64,000 bases of DNA, from positions 744,001 to 808,000 of the forward strand of contig CM065888.1 of the NCBI GenBank assembly GCA_033439255.1. Direction: 5' to 3'. Within the stretch, counting starts at the first letter, position 1; each line of letters starts with the position of its first letter. The position numbers and the translations under genes were made by a program. This document shows, piece after piece, positions 46,345-58,153 of this stretch. The notes under the pieces were generated by a model. That model was given only the letters and a program-made list of their open reading frames with translations, was not told the origin of the DNA and did no database searches. Origin of the DNA: Hericium rajendrae. Taxonomy: Eukaryota; Basidiomycota; Agaricomycetes; Russulales; Hericiaceae.

Positions 46345-49300
46345 TTACATGTCGTCGTTCACCAAGTCCTTCAAGATCGGACGGCCTCGCAGGATCCCTG
46401 CATCGCCTACCTTAATCTTTTTCACCGATGCGTTTGAGTCATCCTCTCTGTCTCTCTTCAACGGCCCAGAACCCTCGCCGCTGTCTTGAACTGCTAATAC
46501 AGGGTGCAAGAGATGAGCATCCTTCGGCAAGGCCAGAACCCAGCCGCGCTCGTCCATGAGCTGGAAGAACTCCTCCAGCATCGGCGTATTCCTGAGCGTG
46601 CCCCGCGAGCCAAACACGATCATTTTGCGCGACGCACGCGTGAAAGCGACATTCATCCGACGCCAGTCCTTGACCAGATCGCCAACCTGTCAAAGCCCAA
46701 TGAATTCAGCACGCCTTCCCGCATCAAATTGCCATAAAGACGAACCTGCCCTTCTTCGTTCGAGCGGACCATGGATATGACAATGCAGTCTTTGTCCCGT
46801 CCCTGGCTGCGATCCGCTGTGAGCACCTCCACGCCTGGCCGTGTTCTCAGTCGCTGCGACAGGAGTTTGATCTGCTGTCGGTATGGCGTGATGACGCCGA
46901 TCTGGGTCTCTCGCACGCCGCTGCGTATGAGAGTCTCCACGACCTGCTGGACGAGCGCGCCCTCGCCCTCGTTCTGCACGAGATCCCCCACACGTGAGTC
47001 GCGCGCTGGTACGGCGTCGGTATCGACGAAGACGGCTTTGCAGCTATGCGGACGAAGAATTAGTCGCTGAGTGCCTATAAAAGAAGAAAGACCCACTTCT
47101 CATCCATAAGCTTATCGAGCCAGCATTCGTTCTTTCCTCCGCATGCTGGCGCTTCCATTGAGTGGAGACTATCGAGGAACGCTGTGCTGCTGAGCTTCAA
47201 GCTCTGCCGCGCAACCTCCTCAGAGCCGCAGCGCAGGCGATTGTCATAGACTAGTCGGTTCGACAACGCCATGATGTCTTCATTCATCCGGTATTGTTCA
47301 TTGAGATCCACAACGGCATGCGGGTGGGCTTCGGACAAGCGGCGGAAGAGCGAGACGTCAAGACCACCTTTGCGGGCATGCGGGCTGCGGACCTGGAAGG
47401 CCTTGAGGGAACTTTAGAGGAGGAAAAAAGAATCGAAACGTACGAGTGGGGGCAACTGATAGTGATCGCCAACGAGGACGAACTTATCCGCGAAACGGAG
47501 GGGGCCTAGGCAGGTTGGAAGCGTAATTTGCGACGCCTCGTCCACGATGCAGTAATCAAACTGGCGCCGCGAAAAGAGCTCACTATAACAGGAGTGTCAT
47601 TAGAATATGTTAGGTAGAATGGGTGGTGACATTACTGGTCTATTGACAATGCAGTCGTTGCGACGACTGGCGGGGTCATAAGCTGCCTTTCAAGGTCTTC
47701 GACCGTCCGGGCCTTTCGTCTCGCTGCAAGTGTAAACTCCTTGACATTTGGGTGCACCTGGTAATCCGTAATCAGCAAGGTCAATCTCACGAGTCCAATT
47801 CCGAAATTATACGGTACCTTATCCACGTTCCCAATTCGTAGGACACCAACGTCCTTCCCTTTTAACTTTGACAGAATCGTGTCCACAGCTGAATGTGTAT
47901 AGGCGCTGAGCAGGACCGTCTTACCCATCTCCACCAACGCCAAGATCAGCGCCGCGACGAGCGTCGTCTTCCCCGTTCCCGGCATACCCAGCACAAGCGA
48001 ATAATCTTCCGAAATCAACACGCGCTCCACGGCTTTCCGCTGGCTCCTATTGAGCCCGGCCAAAAGCTCCTCACAGCGCGGTGACAGCGGCGCGAGTTGT
48101 GACGGCTCAAGAAAGCGCGGAGACTCGAGGTCAACGATAAGCCTCAGGCGAGCGGAGTCCCCGCCAACGTAGAACAGGGCGGAGAGGTTGTCCCTGATGC
48201 GGCCCATGCCGCCGCTCAGCTCGTCCCTGTCCACCCTGAAAACCGTATGATCGCCAGTTTCGCCTAAGCCATCCAAACCCATTGCCTTTCGCCGCCCTTC
48301 CACCCGCTCTCGCAACCCAGGCAGGTTTAGGACATGCCCCACACCCACCACCACGCTCCTCGGCTCCAGTTTGAGGATGAAACCGCTCGCGAGTGCATAT
48401 AGCCCCGGCTCCGCGGACACCGTGATCGGGTCGCCGACGTTCATGTGCCCGTTCAGCAGGCTGCCATCGCCGTCGACGTCCTTTCTCGACACCCAATGCC
48501 GGACGAAGCGGTATGTCGCCTGGTGGATGCCTTTGCCCGATTTCTGACCGCCACCTTTCACCCATTCGGCGACATCGAAGGTTTCGTCCAGCATCATATC
48601 TGCGAAGCAACGCCCACGAGCCTCGCGCTCGTGTGCGCCAAGAGTCCATAGCTCCTTGCGGAAGCGGATCATGTCTTGTTCTTCCAAAGAGACGAGGCGC
48701 TCCCAGTCCTTGAAGAAGGCGCACTGCGCGGGCGTCAGGTGCCCGGTTTTCTCGGCGTAGAGCGTCGCGATAGGAGAGTTCGTGTCTTCGACGTTTTCAA
48801 CGGCCTGCACGATCGTTATGAGTAAAATTTAAAGGTAAAAGCGCAATGGCGTGCTGTACCTTACGGTGCAGCATGCACGAATCGACCACGAAGCACCTCC
48901 CACACACCCTCTCATCGTCTATTGTCTCCGGCAACCATCGCGCCTCTTCCAATTGCATGGGATCCCTGTTCTCATGAAATCTTCCCTTCGCCCTGTCGCG
49001 GTGAAGTCCCCGAAAGCGCCCGGCAATCCACTCTGCGACTTCATTCCTAACGCCAATCAAGGCCCGCACCTCCTTCCGCCCTGCACGCACGCGGATGACC
49101 TCCTCGCTTTGGCTGTAATAGAGCAGCCCTGCGTCGACGGGCATCGCGTAGCGCGCACGCATGAGCAGTGTGTATAGGATCGTCTGCGCGCGGTGCGAAG
49201 TCTGTGCATGTGGAAGTGCGCGGCCCGTCTTCAGCTCGAGCGGCAGCGGCAGCGGCCTCGGCACGGACGGCTTTTCGAAGAACGAGGCAATGCTGGTGGC

Positions 49301-50852
49301 AGTTTTGTATGCGGAATTTGAAGATAAAGTTCGAGGTGTGGATACCGCCGTGCTGGATGCAGTGGTCGAAGACGAGGAAGCGCGAGAGGGATATTTCGGG
49401 GTTGGTTTTGCAGCGTGCGTGGTCGCGATGATAGCCTGGACGGACGCGTCCAGCTTCCCCTTGAGCCCGTACTCAGGCGCCCAGATGTCCTCCTCGACAT
49501 CGTTGAGACCGGTAATCGCCAAACGGGACTCTTCGCCGTGATCGGCATTCGTATCGATCATGACGGCCGTATCCTGCAGAGTTTGGCATGAGAATCCCTC
49601 CAGTGAGAAATGATAAAGGAACAACCTTGGGCACGTCCCCAAAATACCTGTCCCCAAACCCCTCCACTCCGACCGCCCGCTTACGCACCTCGCGCTTTGC
49701 CTCTTCGACGCCGACTCCGCATTTTACCAGTTCCCCGAGTATACCATCGCTTTCCATTGCTTCGTCAATCCAGCGCCCGATCGTGGCCGCATCCCACGTT
49801 TGGTTCTCCAGACAGCGCTGGAAGACTTCGTGGAGGATATTGCCATACAGTAATACAGGAGTTGGCGGGGATCGCGAGGAGAGGAGCGGGCGGCGAGAAC
49901 AATGTGGAGCGGCGGAGAGGGAGGTCGGAGTCAGCAGGAGATCGGGGTGGTGGATGAGCAGGTTCGTGGTCGCCGTGATCGTCATGTGTGGGGGTGTTTC
50001 TGGGCCACGTGGCATGAAATGGCCGATCGTGTTGACAATGTCGCCTGAAGAAAGTTGGTTGATAAAGAAGGTCTGCAGGAAAGCTGACTACGTACCGGCA
50101 CGAATGGGCGTTTGGACCCAATCGTCACGTAGGATTATAAGGCAGGGGTCTCCCGTGGGGGCCGTCTCAGCTGTGACGCGCTACAATGGTGTCTGTGAGC
50201 ATGGTGTTCGTTGGCCCATCAGAAAAATTAATGGAGAAAAAGTCCATGAAGATATATGAACTTGAACTGTAGGGCACCAAGATGCAAGTCTCAAACTGAA
50301 AACTGTGTCATCAGAACTGACCTTCTCTAATCTTCCGTTCACTGTAAGCTCCTCAACACTCAACACTACGCACCTCGTACACGTATCTAAGACGAACTGC
50401 TGGTCACTCTATTTGGCGACGCGTCAGTAAACGCTTACCTGAAGCTAGCAAAACTGAACCCATACCTTCATGTGCGGGTGAAGCCATGACGGCTTCGCGT
50501 TCGATTTAGGCTTTTGTGGCGTCGGCACGTAGTCCGAGAGCTCATCCCAGTCCAGATCGCCAAACGTGCTCGTCACGTCCATTTTCGCATCGTCTACTTG
50601 ATAGACCAGCGGCAAACGCGGCTTGCCTTTGGGCGGTTTGACAGGTGTTCTTGGCACCGCCACGCGCGAGACGGGCATCACCTTGCGTGGCATCTCGATA
50701 TCCACGTCGATGTGACGTGTAAATTTCTTGGGCGATACTGGCTTGGGCCTCGTCGGCGACGGCATGGCGTCGAAAAATGACGAGTCCAGCCCGGAGAGAA
50801 GGTCCGACATGAACGCCGCCTCTTCTTGCTCCGTATGCCCTATGCGTGCCAT
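46345..50852 (-). CDS. DNA2: DNA replication helicase/nuclease DNA2
   Basis: Nuclease-helicase that trims long flaps in Okazaki-fragment maturation and resects double-strand breaks. The start is the ATG of [14 protein letters not shown] at 50850-50852. Order: PIP-like and basic N terminus; first Fe-S cysteine in [12 protein letters not shown]; nuclease core with [12 protein letters not shown] and LELKTGR (the D and E-x-K of the RecB-like motif); further cysteines in [14 protein letters not shown]; helicase with Walker [72 protein letters not shown] and [14 protein letters not shown]. All key nuclease, cluster and helicase residues are present. There are ten or more introns, most about 50 bp; not every one was resolved. 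The C terminus ends DLVNDDM. Confidence 0.93.
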
Positions 50853-51329
50853 CTCTGTGTCTGTAGATGAGGCGGTTAAACAAGGAAAGGACAGGAACGG
50901 TATCGCAATGGCGTTGTGTGGTGGTGGTCGAATGGGCCACGACGCCAACCAACAAACGCCGCGAGGAAGTAAGAAACGCGGTCACGGGATTATGACGTTT
51001 CGCGTTGCAGCTAAGCGTGGGAGTGCCGCTCCTTTATAGGCGTTTCTAGCACTCTTACAGAGTTGTTACTGACTACGATCCAATCCTAATGATGGGTGGA
51101 ATGGCAACAACGATGCCGACAGGCCTGCAAGAGATGGCGTGGCAAACGAAAGAAGGCATATGAGTGATATGCTTACCGCAGATGCGCATCATGTCTGCGC
51201 AAAGGCTCCAAAGCATTGCGAATGCAACTCTAGTATACACAAAACGTTGTTATCTTTCACCTCCCCCCACTATAGTCGCAACAACTGTACTCCAGCCTAA
51301 TCCTCATCATGCGACACCGTCACACCGCA
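50853..51329. other. Intergenic region upstream of DNA2
   Basis: DNA2 5' flank and ULA1 3' flank. No feature found. Confidence 0.5.
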
Positions 51330-53235
51330 TCAGCCACCCCCTACTACGCCCGTCCACGTATCCACCAAATCGACGACACAATACCCGTTCACAGGGACAT
51401 ACTGTTTCGTAATCATCTTGATGGCCTCCTGCGCGATGAGACCGCCCACGAAGGCTGCCGTGTTCGGAAGATCTGCCGTTGGCGCACGCGCACTGCAGCC
51501 AGAAATGAGTATGAAACGATCTCTCCCTGTAGGGCGGGAGAACGCACATTTCGCCGACAGCATCGGACAGCTCCTTCTCCGGTAGCTCAACATCTTCGCC
51601 GATGATCCGTCGCACTTCCGCCTCCAAAGCTTCGGCGCTCGGCGATGCTTCAGGTGTCAAGTTGGATAACGCCGAAAACGCTAGATGTGTCACGGTTTCC
51701 CTGGGCGCTGACCCAAGTGCATTAGCTGTTCATGAAACAATCAGCGGCGGAACAGCAGGTTTTATTAGAAAACATACTGATGGTCCCTCGGTCCTGGTCG
51801 AAAGCGCCCCATCTCGTCCCCTTCAACACGCGTACGCCATGGACGTTCTTCACGAACCGCTCCACTTCATCGCTCTCCACGGGTGGAAGCCCAAGCTCTG
51901 CTTGGACCTCTTCCACAAGCGAGTTGAACACCGCGCGCTCCTCCTCGGCGCGTGCCTTGTACAGCCGCTGCAGATGCACATATGATGAGGTATCCGCCTT
52001 CATGTCAGGCAGTGTCGACGTAAGTGGCAGCACATGAGGCTCGCGGGCTGTGAAGCGCTGTAGTGCACGGAGAAGGGTATGGAACGGCTTCTGCGGGGTG
52101 GTGGCATTGGGAGCAGGAAGGAGAGAGAAGAGCGCGGAAATGTCAGAGGGTACAGTTGTCTCCGTCCATGCACGGTAGGCCTGCGCCTCAGCCTCCTCGA
52201 AGTTCTCCTCGTCAGACTTGCGCTTGAGGTCACGGAGATAGGCTTTGAATGCCTGTTTTTCTGGGTAGGTCTGTGGCGGTAGGTTGTTGTGCTAATACCA
52301 GGTCAGAAGCGGACAAAGAAACGCAGGGAAAAAGACATACCGAACGTTTCCAGTCATCCATTGCGCGGACTAAGATGACAACGAAAGGTATATGTCCATG
52401 ATCCGTGATATCCATATTAGCGAGATCGAGAGAACGCGCATGCTCGAGGAGTGCAGGGAAAGGTTTGTCAATACGCAAGGATGGAGCTGTCTCGGTGTGG
52501 GATTCAATGACTGAAAATATGTCAGGACTTCTATTAGACACCAACGAGAAGTTATTCTACGCACTATCATGCTCATGGAACTGGATAAAGAACTCCGCCA
52601 GGAAGCCTGCAGAGCGGACAGCTATTAATGGTGGACCTTCATGTTCAGCCCAAAGCAAGCCTGCGAGCTCATCTAGAGGCGTTTTCTCTAAATTATGGGC
52701 TATTATGAGCTCAAACTGCTTGAAGTATTGAGGGTCCGCTTTCAGCACCTCCCCCACGCTTCGCACATCCGCCGAACCCTCAACTTCGTCGTTGAGTTCC
52801 TTCAGAAGTTCCACAGCTTCCTGCGCACGAGGTTTGCCGATACTTTCAGGTCCAGCGAGGAAGAAGTTGTTTCCCGCATCACGTGCGGTGGCAAGATGCG
52901 GGTCGAGGAGGGTGAAATGCCCTATGCCAGGCAGCACGAGGTTCTTGAGGATCGAGGTGGATGTTGCAGAGGCGGAAAGAACAAGGATGCGTGACGACTC
53001 TAGAGCAGATTGACCTGACGCCGCCCAAAGGCTGAGCAAGATATGAATCTCAGAAAGGTCAATGGTTGTATTGGCTGGCTATGTCCTTACCGAAGCTGGC
53101 GGTCGTACCGTCGAGTCTTGTTGTCGGGCTGAGATCTGTCGAAATATGAGCCATGTTATCTATCGGCCTCGACACCTTTACGCACTGGATAGCCGTAGTG
53201 ACTGACTCTATATCTTGCGAGTCTCCTGGGGCCAT
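51330..53235 (-). CDS. ULA1: NEDD8-activating enzyme E1 regulatory subunit (ULA1 / NAE1)
   Basis: Partner of UBA3 in the heterodimer that activates NEDD8 for cullin modification. Seven exons: 53186-53235, 53091-53135, 52565-53031, 52341-52510, 51778-52291, 51548-51725 and 51330-51492, giving 528 residues (human NAE1 is 534). The start is MAPGDSQDIES, not the later ATG at 53154, whose frame does not reach the conserved RYDRQLRLWAASGQ. Other landmarks: ILVLSASATSTSILKNLVLP, LAEFFIQFHEHD, RTVMD-like FVVILVRAMDDWKRS, and AAFVGGLIAQEAIKMITKQYVPVNGY near the end. Head to head with PSF1, 151 bp apart. Confidence 0.93.
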
Positions 53236-53386
53236 CGTCAGGATCGTCGTGCTCGTCGTGGTCGAGGGCTGCTGAGTGAGCCCGAACGTGACGCGTAATC
53301 GCCCACATCGCCATCGGTCACGCGTGACACTGCGCGTCTTTCCTCCCGCCGCGCAGCTTCGCGCCTTGTCGTCGCCGTCGCCCACG

Positions 53387-53998
53387 ATGAGCAACGCGCG
53401 CACCGAGACACGGCAGTTCTGCGACCTCGCGACGCAGCTCGTGATCGAGTCGCGGCGCTCATCGCAGACCGATACTCTTCTCAAGTACAACGACACCCTC
53501 GTGCGCGCCGTCATCCGCGAGCAGCGCGACCTCGAGCGGCTCATCGACGCCACGATGCCCGACACGCCCGATGCCGGCGCACCCCCCGCTCTCCTGCTCT
53601 ACCAGACTGCAATCCTGCGCAACAAGCGCTGCCTGCTCGCATACCACCAGCATCGCCTCGACCTTCTCCGCACCCTTTTCTGGGGCGCCGGCGCCTCACT
53701 GCCGCATGTCCTCGCGCCCGAGCTCCGCGCACGGCTCTCTCCGCATGAAGTCGACTTCCTGCGCGCGTACAATTCCACGCTGCTGTCGTATCGCTCGGCC
53801 TTCAGTGCCGAGCTGGACCTCACCGCGCCTGTCACGCAGCCGCCCAAGGATCTGCATGCCCTCGTGCGCATGGTGAAGGATTGCGGTGTTATCCAGACGG
53901 AGAGCGGGGCGATCGATTTCAAGAGAGGGCAGCGGTTTATGGTCAGACGGGCGGATGTGGAGCATCTCATTGTGCAGGGCTATCTGGAAGAGGTGTAA
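53387..53998 (+). CDS. PSF1: GINS complex subunit PSF1
   Basis: Component of the CMG helicase (Cdc45-MCM-GINS) at replication forks. One exon, 203 residues, the usual length. Segments: FCDLATQLVIESRRSSQTDT, YNDTLVRAVIREQRDL, RNKRCLLAYHQHRLDLLRTL, LSPHEVDFLRAYNSTLLSYR, then the B domain LVRMVKDCGVIQTESGAIDF, RGQRFMVRRADVEHLIVQGY and LEEV at the end. The start was chosen because it begins the family N terminus; upstream in-frame codons have no conserved residues. The last few codons and 3' flank are duplicated just downstream. Confidence 0.94.
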   Translation: MSNARTETRQFCDLATQLVIESRRSSQTDTLLKYNDTLVRAVIREQRDLERLIDATMPDTPDAGAPPALLLYQTAILRNKRCLLAYHQHRLDLLRTLFWGAGASLPHVLAPELRARLSPHEVDFLRAYNSTLLSYRSAFSAELDLTAPVTQPPKDLHALVRMVKDCGVIQTESGAIDFKRGQRFMVRRADVEHLIVQGYLEEV

Positions 53999-54300
53999 AT
54001 TAGTGCGTCACCATTTTCTCTCTTCGACGCAGCTTGACAGTCTGCCGTGGCAGATTTTTATGTATTTTTAGTCGAGAAGATACCGCATGTTTCCACCATC
54101 TTCAAGCTGCGTATGCAGTCGCGATATCTGGTGATCAGTGGCCTTCCGCATAGAGCGCAAGATTTGACTGCGTGGAAGCGGCGCGCGGCGACCGATCCGG
54201 TGGGGTTATCTTGCATACACTTTCTCATCCGCAGCATCCTTCTATTTCATCGCAGTCTCCTCTGACCAACTCTGTACAGCTATAACATACTTCCATGGAT
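53985..54300. repeat. Tandem repeat unit 1: PSF1 3' end and downstream flank
   Basis: Begins with the last PSF1 codons and stop (gaggtgtaaat) and runs to about 54300. It matches 54320-54665 block by block: gtgtaaat-agtgcgt, gatcagtg-ccttccgc, gcgcggcgacc, atcctgcataca, atccgcag-atcttctat, gcagcctg. Gaps are short. Confidence 0.7.
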
Positions 54301-54319
54301 CTCCTCACCCTCTCTACCT

Positions 54320-54665
54320 ATCGAGGTGTAAATGAGTGCGTGGTGAATTTCTCTCTTTAACGAAGGGTGTAACAATTTATCTCAGCAGAATCTTTTGTAT
54401 CCTTTGTATAGAGATAGAATCTGATCCTGCAAACTGAGAAAATGCCGTGGATGCGTTTGTGGGGTCAACATCACCGCTCCATGTAAGATGAAGATTCTGG
54501 CGATCAGTGACCTTCCGCGTAGACGCACGGGACTGCGTCGAAGCGCGGCGACCAATTCGGTAAGATTATCCTGCATACAATACCTTATTCGAATCCGCAG
54601 TATCTTCTATCTCGTTGCAGCCTGATCTGAACGATTCGTAACAGTTATATCGCGCCTCGTCGGAC
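54320..54665. repeat. Tandem repeat unit 2, upstream of BTB-C
   Basis: Second copy of the PSF1 3' flank, with a dead remnant of the PSF1 stop region at its left end (cgaggtgtaaatgagtgcg at about 54319-54337). It forms the proximal upstream region of BTB-C, whose ATG lies 165 bp further on. Confidence 0.7.
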
Positions 54666-54828
54666 CAGAATACCGTCCCTGCTACTGCCCCTACCCATCC
54701 CCTCCGTCAGCCTCTCCACCCTCTCTTCTATCCAATCTCCCTTCGTTAGATCGGAATACTGCCACTGCTAATCATCCCCTCCCTCTTATATCTAATCGCC
54801 TTCGACGACCATCCAAATTCTTCCTGAG

Positions 54829-56549
54829 ATGGTCAATCCACCGTCATCTACCCCACCTTCACTCATGATTCCCCGTGACGCCGAAGCGCCCTTCAATGTC
54901 AAAGCCTCCACGGACCTCATCCTGCGCTCGGCTGACACAGTCGATTTCCACGTAAACCAGCTCGTCCTAACACTGGCATCCTCATATTTCGAAAAACAGC
55001 TCAAGAACCTTCAGCCCATCACCGATAGCGAGGAATCGACTTCCAGCTGCACCATGACCGATCGACCAACTCTTGACGTGCCGGAAGACGCATTTATCGT
55101 CGATTTCATGTTGCGCTGCTGCTATCCCATCGCCAGACCGCCATTGGAGAAGCTGGAAGATGTTCGGGCTGTCCTTGATGCTGCTCAGAAGTATGATATG
55201 GCTGTGGTAACTGGCCTCGCCCAAACTTCTCTTTGGCAGTTCCAATGTAAATGCCCTCTCGACATCCTGGCTATTTCCCTTCGCTGTGATCTGTACTCGG
55301 CATTTTTCGGGGCGCTCAGCAAGATCATGGAGCTCCCTTCGTTTCTGTCGCTCGAAACAAAAGAGTTGGATGGCATGTCCGGGCTCCAATACCATGTACT
55401 CATTCAAGCATACGAACACCATGCGAATTCTCCAGACCGTGGGTACAATGTCCCAACTCGCGATATCTTTGATAAGCTGGTGGCTCTGCGTTTCAAAAGG
55501 TGTGTGCTTACTCCAATGGCCTTCCATACATCATATATCCAGTGCACATTTATTCCCTTTCGACCTTAGATATTGCATTCAGGGACTGTACTGATTATGC
55601 TTGTCAATACAGGGTCATACCACGTCGTCGTAGTCCGCCGAACTCTCCCAGCGAAGCAGACGCCCCATTTGATGACAAGAATGCAAACGTCGTTTTGCGT
55701 TCTTGCGATGAAATCAACTTTCATGTCCATAAAAGCGTTCTGTCAATCGCCTCTCCGGTTTTCAAGGATATGCTCAACATCCCACAACCTGGGATCATCG
55801 AAGTCGTCGAGGATGCGCAGACACTTGATTTCTTGTTGCGTTGCATCTACCCCGTCCCCGTGCCAAAACCGAGACTTAAAGTCTTTGATATATATTTCGT
55901 CCTCGAGGCGGCGCTAGTATATGACATCAAAGATGCCATTAATGCTGTCGTGGCTGCTATGCTCGCACTCATTGATAGAGACGCTCTTCAGGCCTTCGTC
56001 CTTGCCGTTCGTTGCCATTTAGTGCTCTTTTGTGGCCCGGCTGCGAGGCGCATTTTGGAGATACCAGTCACAAGAGTGTTGGCACCCAAACTTCTCCAAT
56101 CCATCTCAGCACGCCCGTACCGGAAGCTTCTGCAATATCACCAGAAATGTGGCAAGGCCGCTTCCGCTGTCGCCCGCTCCCGAGGATGGTTTTCCGACTA
56201 CTTAGGCGTAGTAACGCAGCACAAGTTCTGCGATTGTTTCGTGCCAGATGAACAGGGCTCGGGCTGGTTCGCGCATCAGGAGGTGTGGGATTATCTAAAG
56301 AAGGCGGAAGAGACCCTCTTCCATAGCCCCCTTTCCGCCTCAGTCCTGTCGCCGCCGAGGCCGTTCGACGTGTCTTGCGAAAAGTGCGGCCGGCGATCTT
56401 ACGGTCGCGAATTCTGCCGGGCTTTGAAATCTGCAGTCGAGGAGGCGACAGCAGAGAAAAAGGTATGGACTTCCTCTGGTCGGTTGTGTACCATCCCTGG
56501 AGCTTACGGCTTTTTCCCTTGTCAGATAGAAATTCCGACATTCTGTTGA
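54829..56549 (+). CDS. Double-BTB protein BTB-C
   Basis: Exons 54829-55499, 55613-56462 and 56526-56549 give 514 residues. Module 1: DAEAPFNVKASTDLILRSAD, QLVLTLASSYFEKQLKNLQ, MLRCCYPIARPPLEKLED; it stops at LRFKR. A 113-bp phase-2 intron (an acceptor at 55582 would also stay in frame) leads to module 2: EADAPFDDKNANVVLRSCDE, SVLSIASPVFKDMLNIPQP, LLRCIYPVPVPKPRLKV, SARPYRKLLQYHQKCGKAAS, CEKCGRRSYGREFCRALKSA. The terminal exon reads IEIPTFC-stop. Intron and junction match BTB-D closely, so the two are sister copies. Tail to tail with BTB-E. Confidence 0.9.
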
Positions 56550-58153
56550 GCAAAGTTCAAGGCTCTGCATCAGTGGTTTCGTAAGTCGACGAGGCTTGCG
56601 CATATAGACGTTGGCTAAATTCAAATCGGCAGCATGTATAGTTCGAGAGGCAGGACCGGATCTACCTATGCATTCGAAGCGGTGTTGACCAAGAAGGTGG
56701 AAATATGTAGGATACACGGAGCACCATAAACCATTGATTTTTGTCTTTGTGCCGAATGGCCGTCGTTCTTCCAGATCCCATTGTCACGTCTGTCGATCTC
56801 AGTCCATCTCGTTGGCTTGACGAGTAACTCAGAAAAGTTTGTCGCGCACTCGTCCGACTACGATGTGCACTCTTCTAGCTAAATACTGACCTTTGTTGTA
56901 TACGAGACAAAGAACATCACCATGTATCACACTGGCCCTATTCAGGCATGGGAAGGGAAAGTGCAAAGCCAAAGCCACATCCTGCTCGCGAACGAGGTAG
57001 CATGCAAGGACACAATGAACTAGTACGTCTTGGTGCACAGGGCTTCACAGTACGGCTGACGATTTCGTTCCGTTGACAGATCGAGTCCGCGATGCATCCG
57101 GGCCAGACTACTTGCTGCTCTCTGCCTTTCTGCCTCCCTGAAATCCAGTTTGGCGCTGTTCTCCGATGTGCAAGATCCTCTACGCGAAGAATGCGACAAT
57201 CTATTGTAGTGGTGGCCAAGGGCCATCAGGATGACCCTTCGCTCTGGCTCCCTAGTACTTAGTACTGCGTAGCCGTTGGTTTTGGCCTTCTATTTGAACG
57301 ATATTGTCGTCGCCCTCTCAGCTAGACATGTCTTCGTTGGCTTGCAGATTCCTTGGGGAAAGGCGAAATATAGATAAGTACCAAGGATGATAACCATTGC
57401 GATGACAGAACTAACTACATTGTAGGTGTCAAATCCGACCTCGATCCCTCGAATAGTCACTTCGATGACCTAACACTGTCTACTGAGTAGGTTGATTGCA
57501 TCTCTTCAGTTTCGAGCGGTATGGTGTGGCGAACAAGGCAGAGTCCGGGCGGATAGGAGTGGCGAGTAGGCTAGTCGGAGTTCTAGCGGTCCTAGACCCA
57601 TGTCGAATGGGCTGGACGAGTAGAAGTCGGTGAGCTACTTGATTAGACGGGTGCTCGAATCGTAAGCCTAGTCCAATGGGTTCGTTGGGTACACTTCAAG
57701 CAATCCTACCTCTCATCAAACAAGCTTGGCAGTAGGGTGACGGGCTCCCATCGAATATTGTGAACCCGTCGATTGGTATAGTCGTACAATACAGCGACCA
57801 CGCGCAGGCATATCCGTATCCGTAACAGCTACAACGCTACCGAGGTTTAAGAAGGAGAAAACGAAGGAAAAATAGCAATACGAAAGCAAACTTACAGTAT
57901 ACGCCTTCCGCTGGGTGTCCAGTGAGGGGTGCATGATGGGAAGAATGAATTCGTATGCATAGTAAAACAACCTTACGGTCGCGTACACATCTTGTCATCA
58001 GCAGTAGTGACTTTGATGGAGGACGCCTGCCTCATTTTTGAAATGAGCTGATTTACACCGTCATCGAGGATCTGTTGACCTGTTGACCTAGTTCAGGGCC
58101 GTGACAGGAGTGTGCGAGGAGCGATGGGTACTATACCGACAGAAATTCGAGCT
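56550..58153. other. Intergenic region between BTB-C and BTB-E
   Basis: About 1.6 kb between two convergent genes. No convincing gene, RNA or repeat. Short open frames at 56829-57226 and 57716-57988 lack motifs. Confidence 0.45.

Noticed and set aside
53059-53154. ULA1 start at the ATG at 53152-53154
   Set aside because: Its frame does not reach RYDRQLRLW; the upstream ATG at 53233-53235 does, through two good introns.
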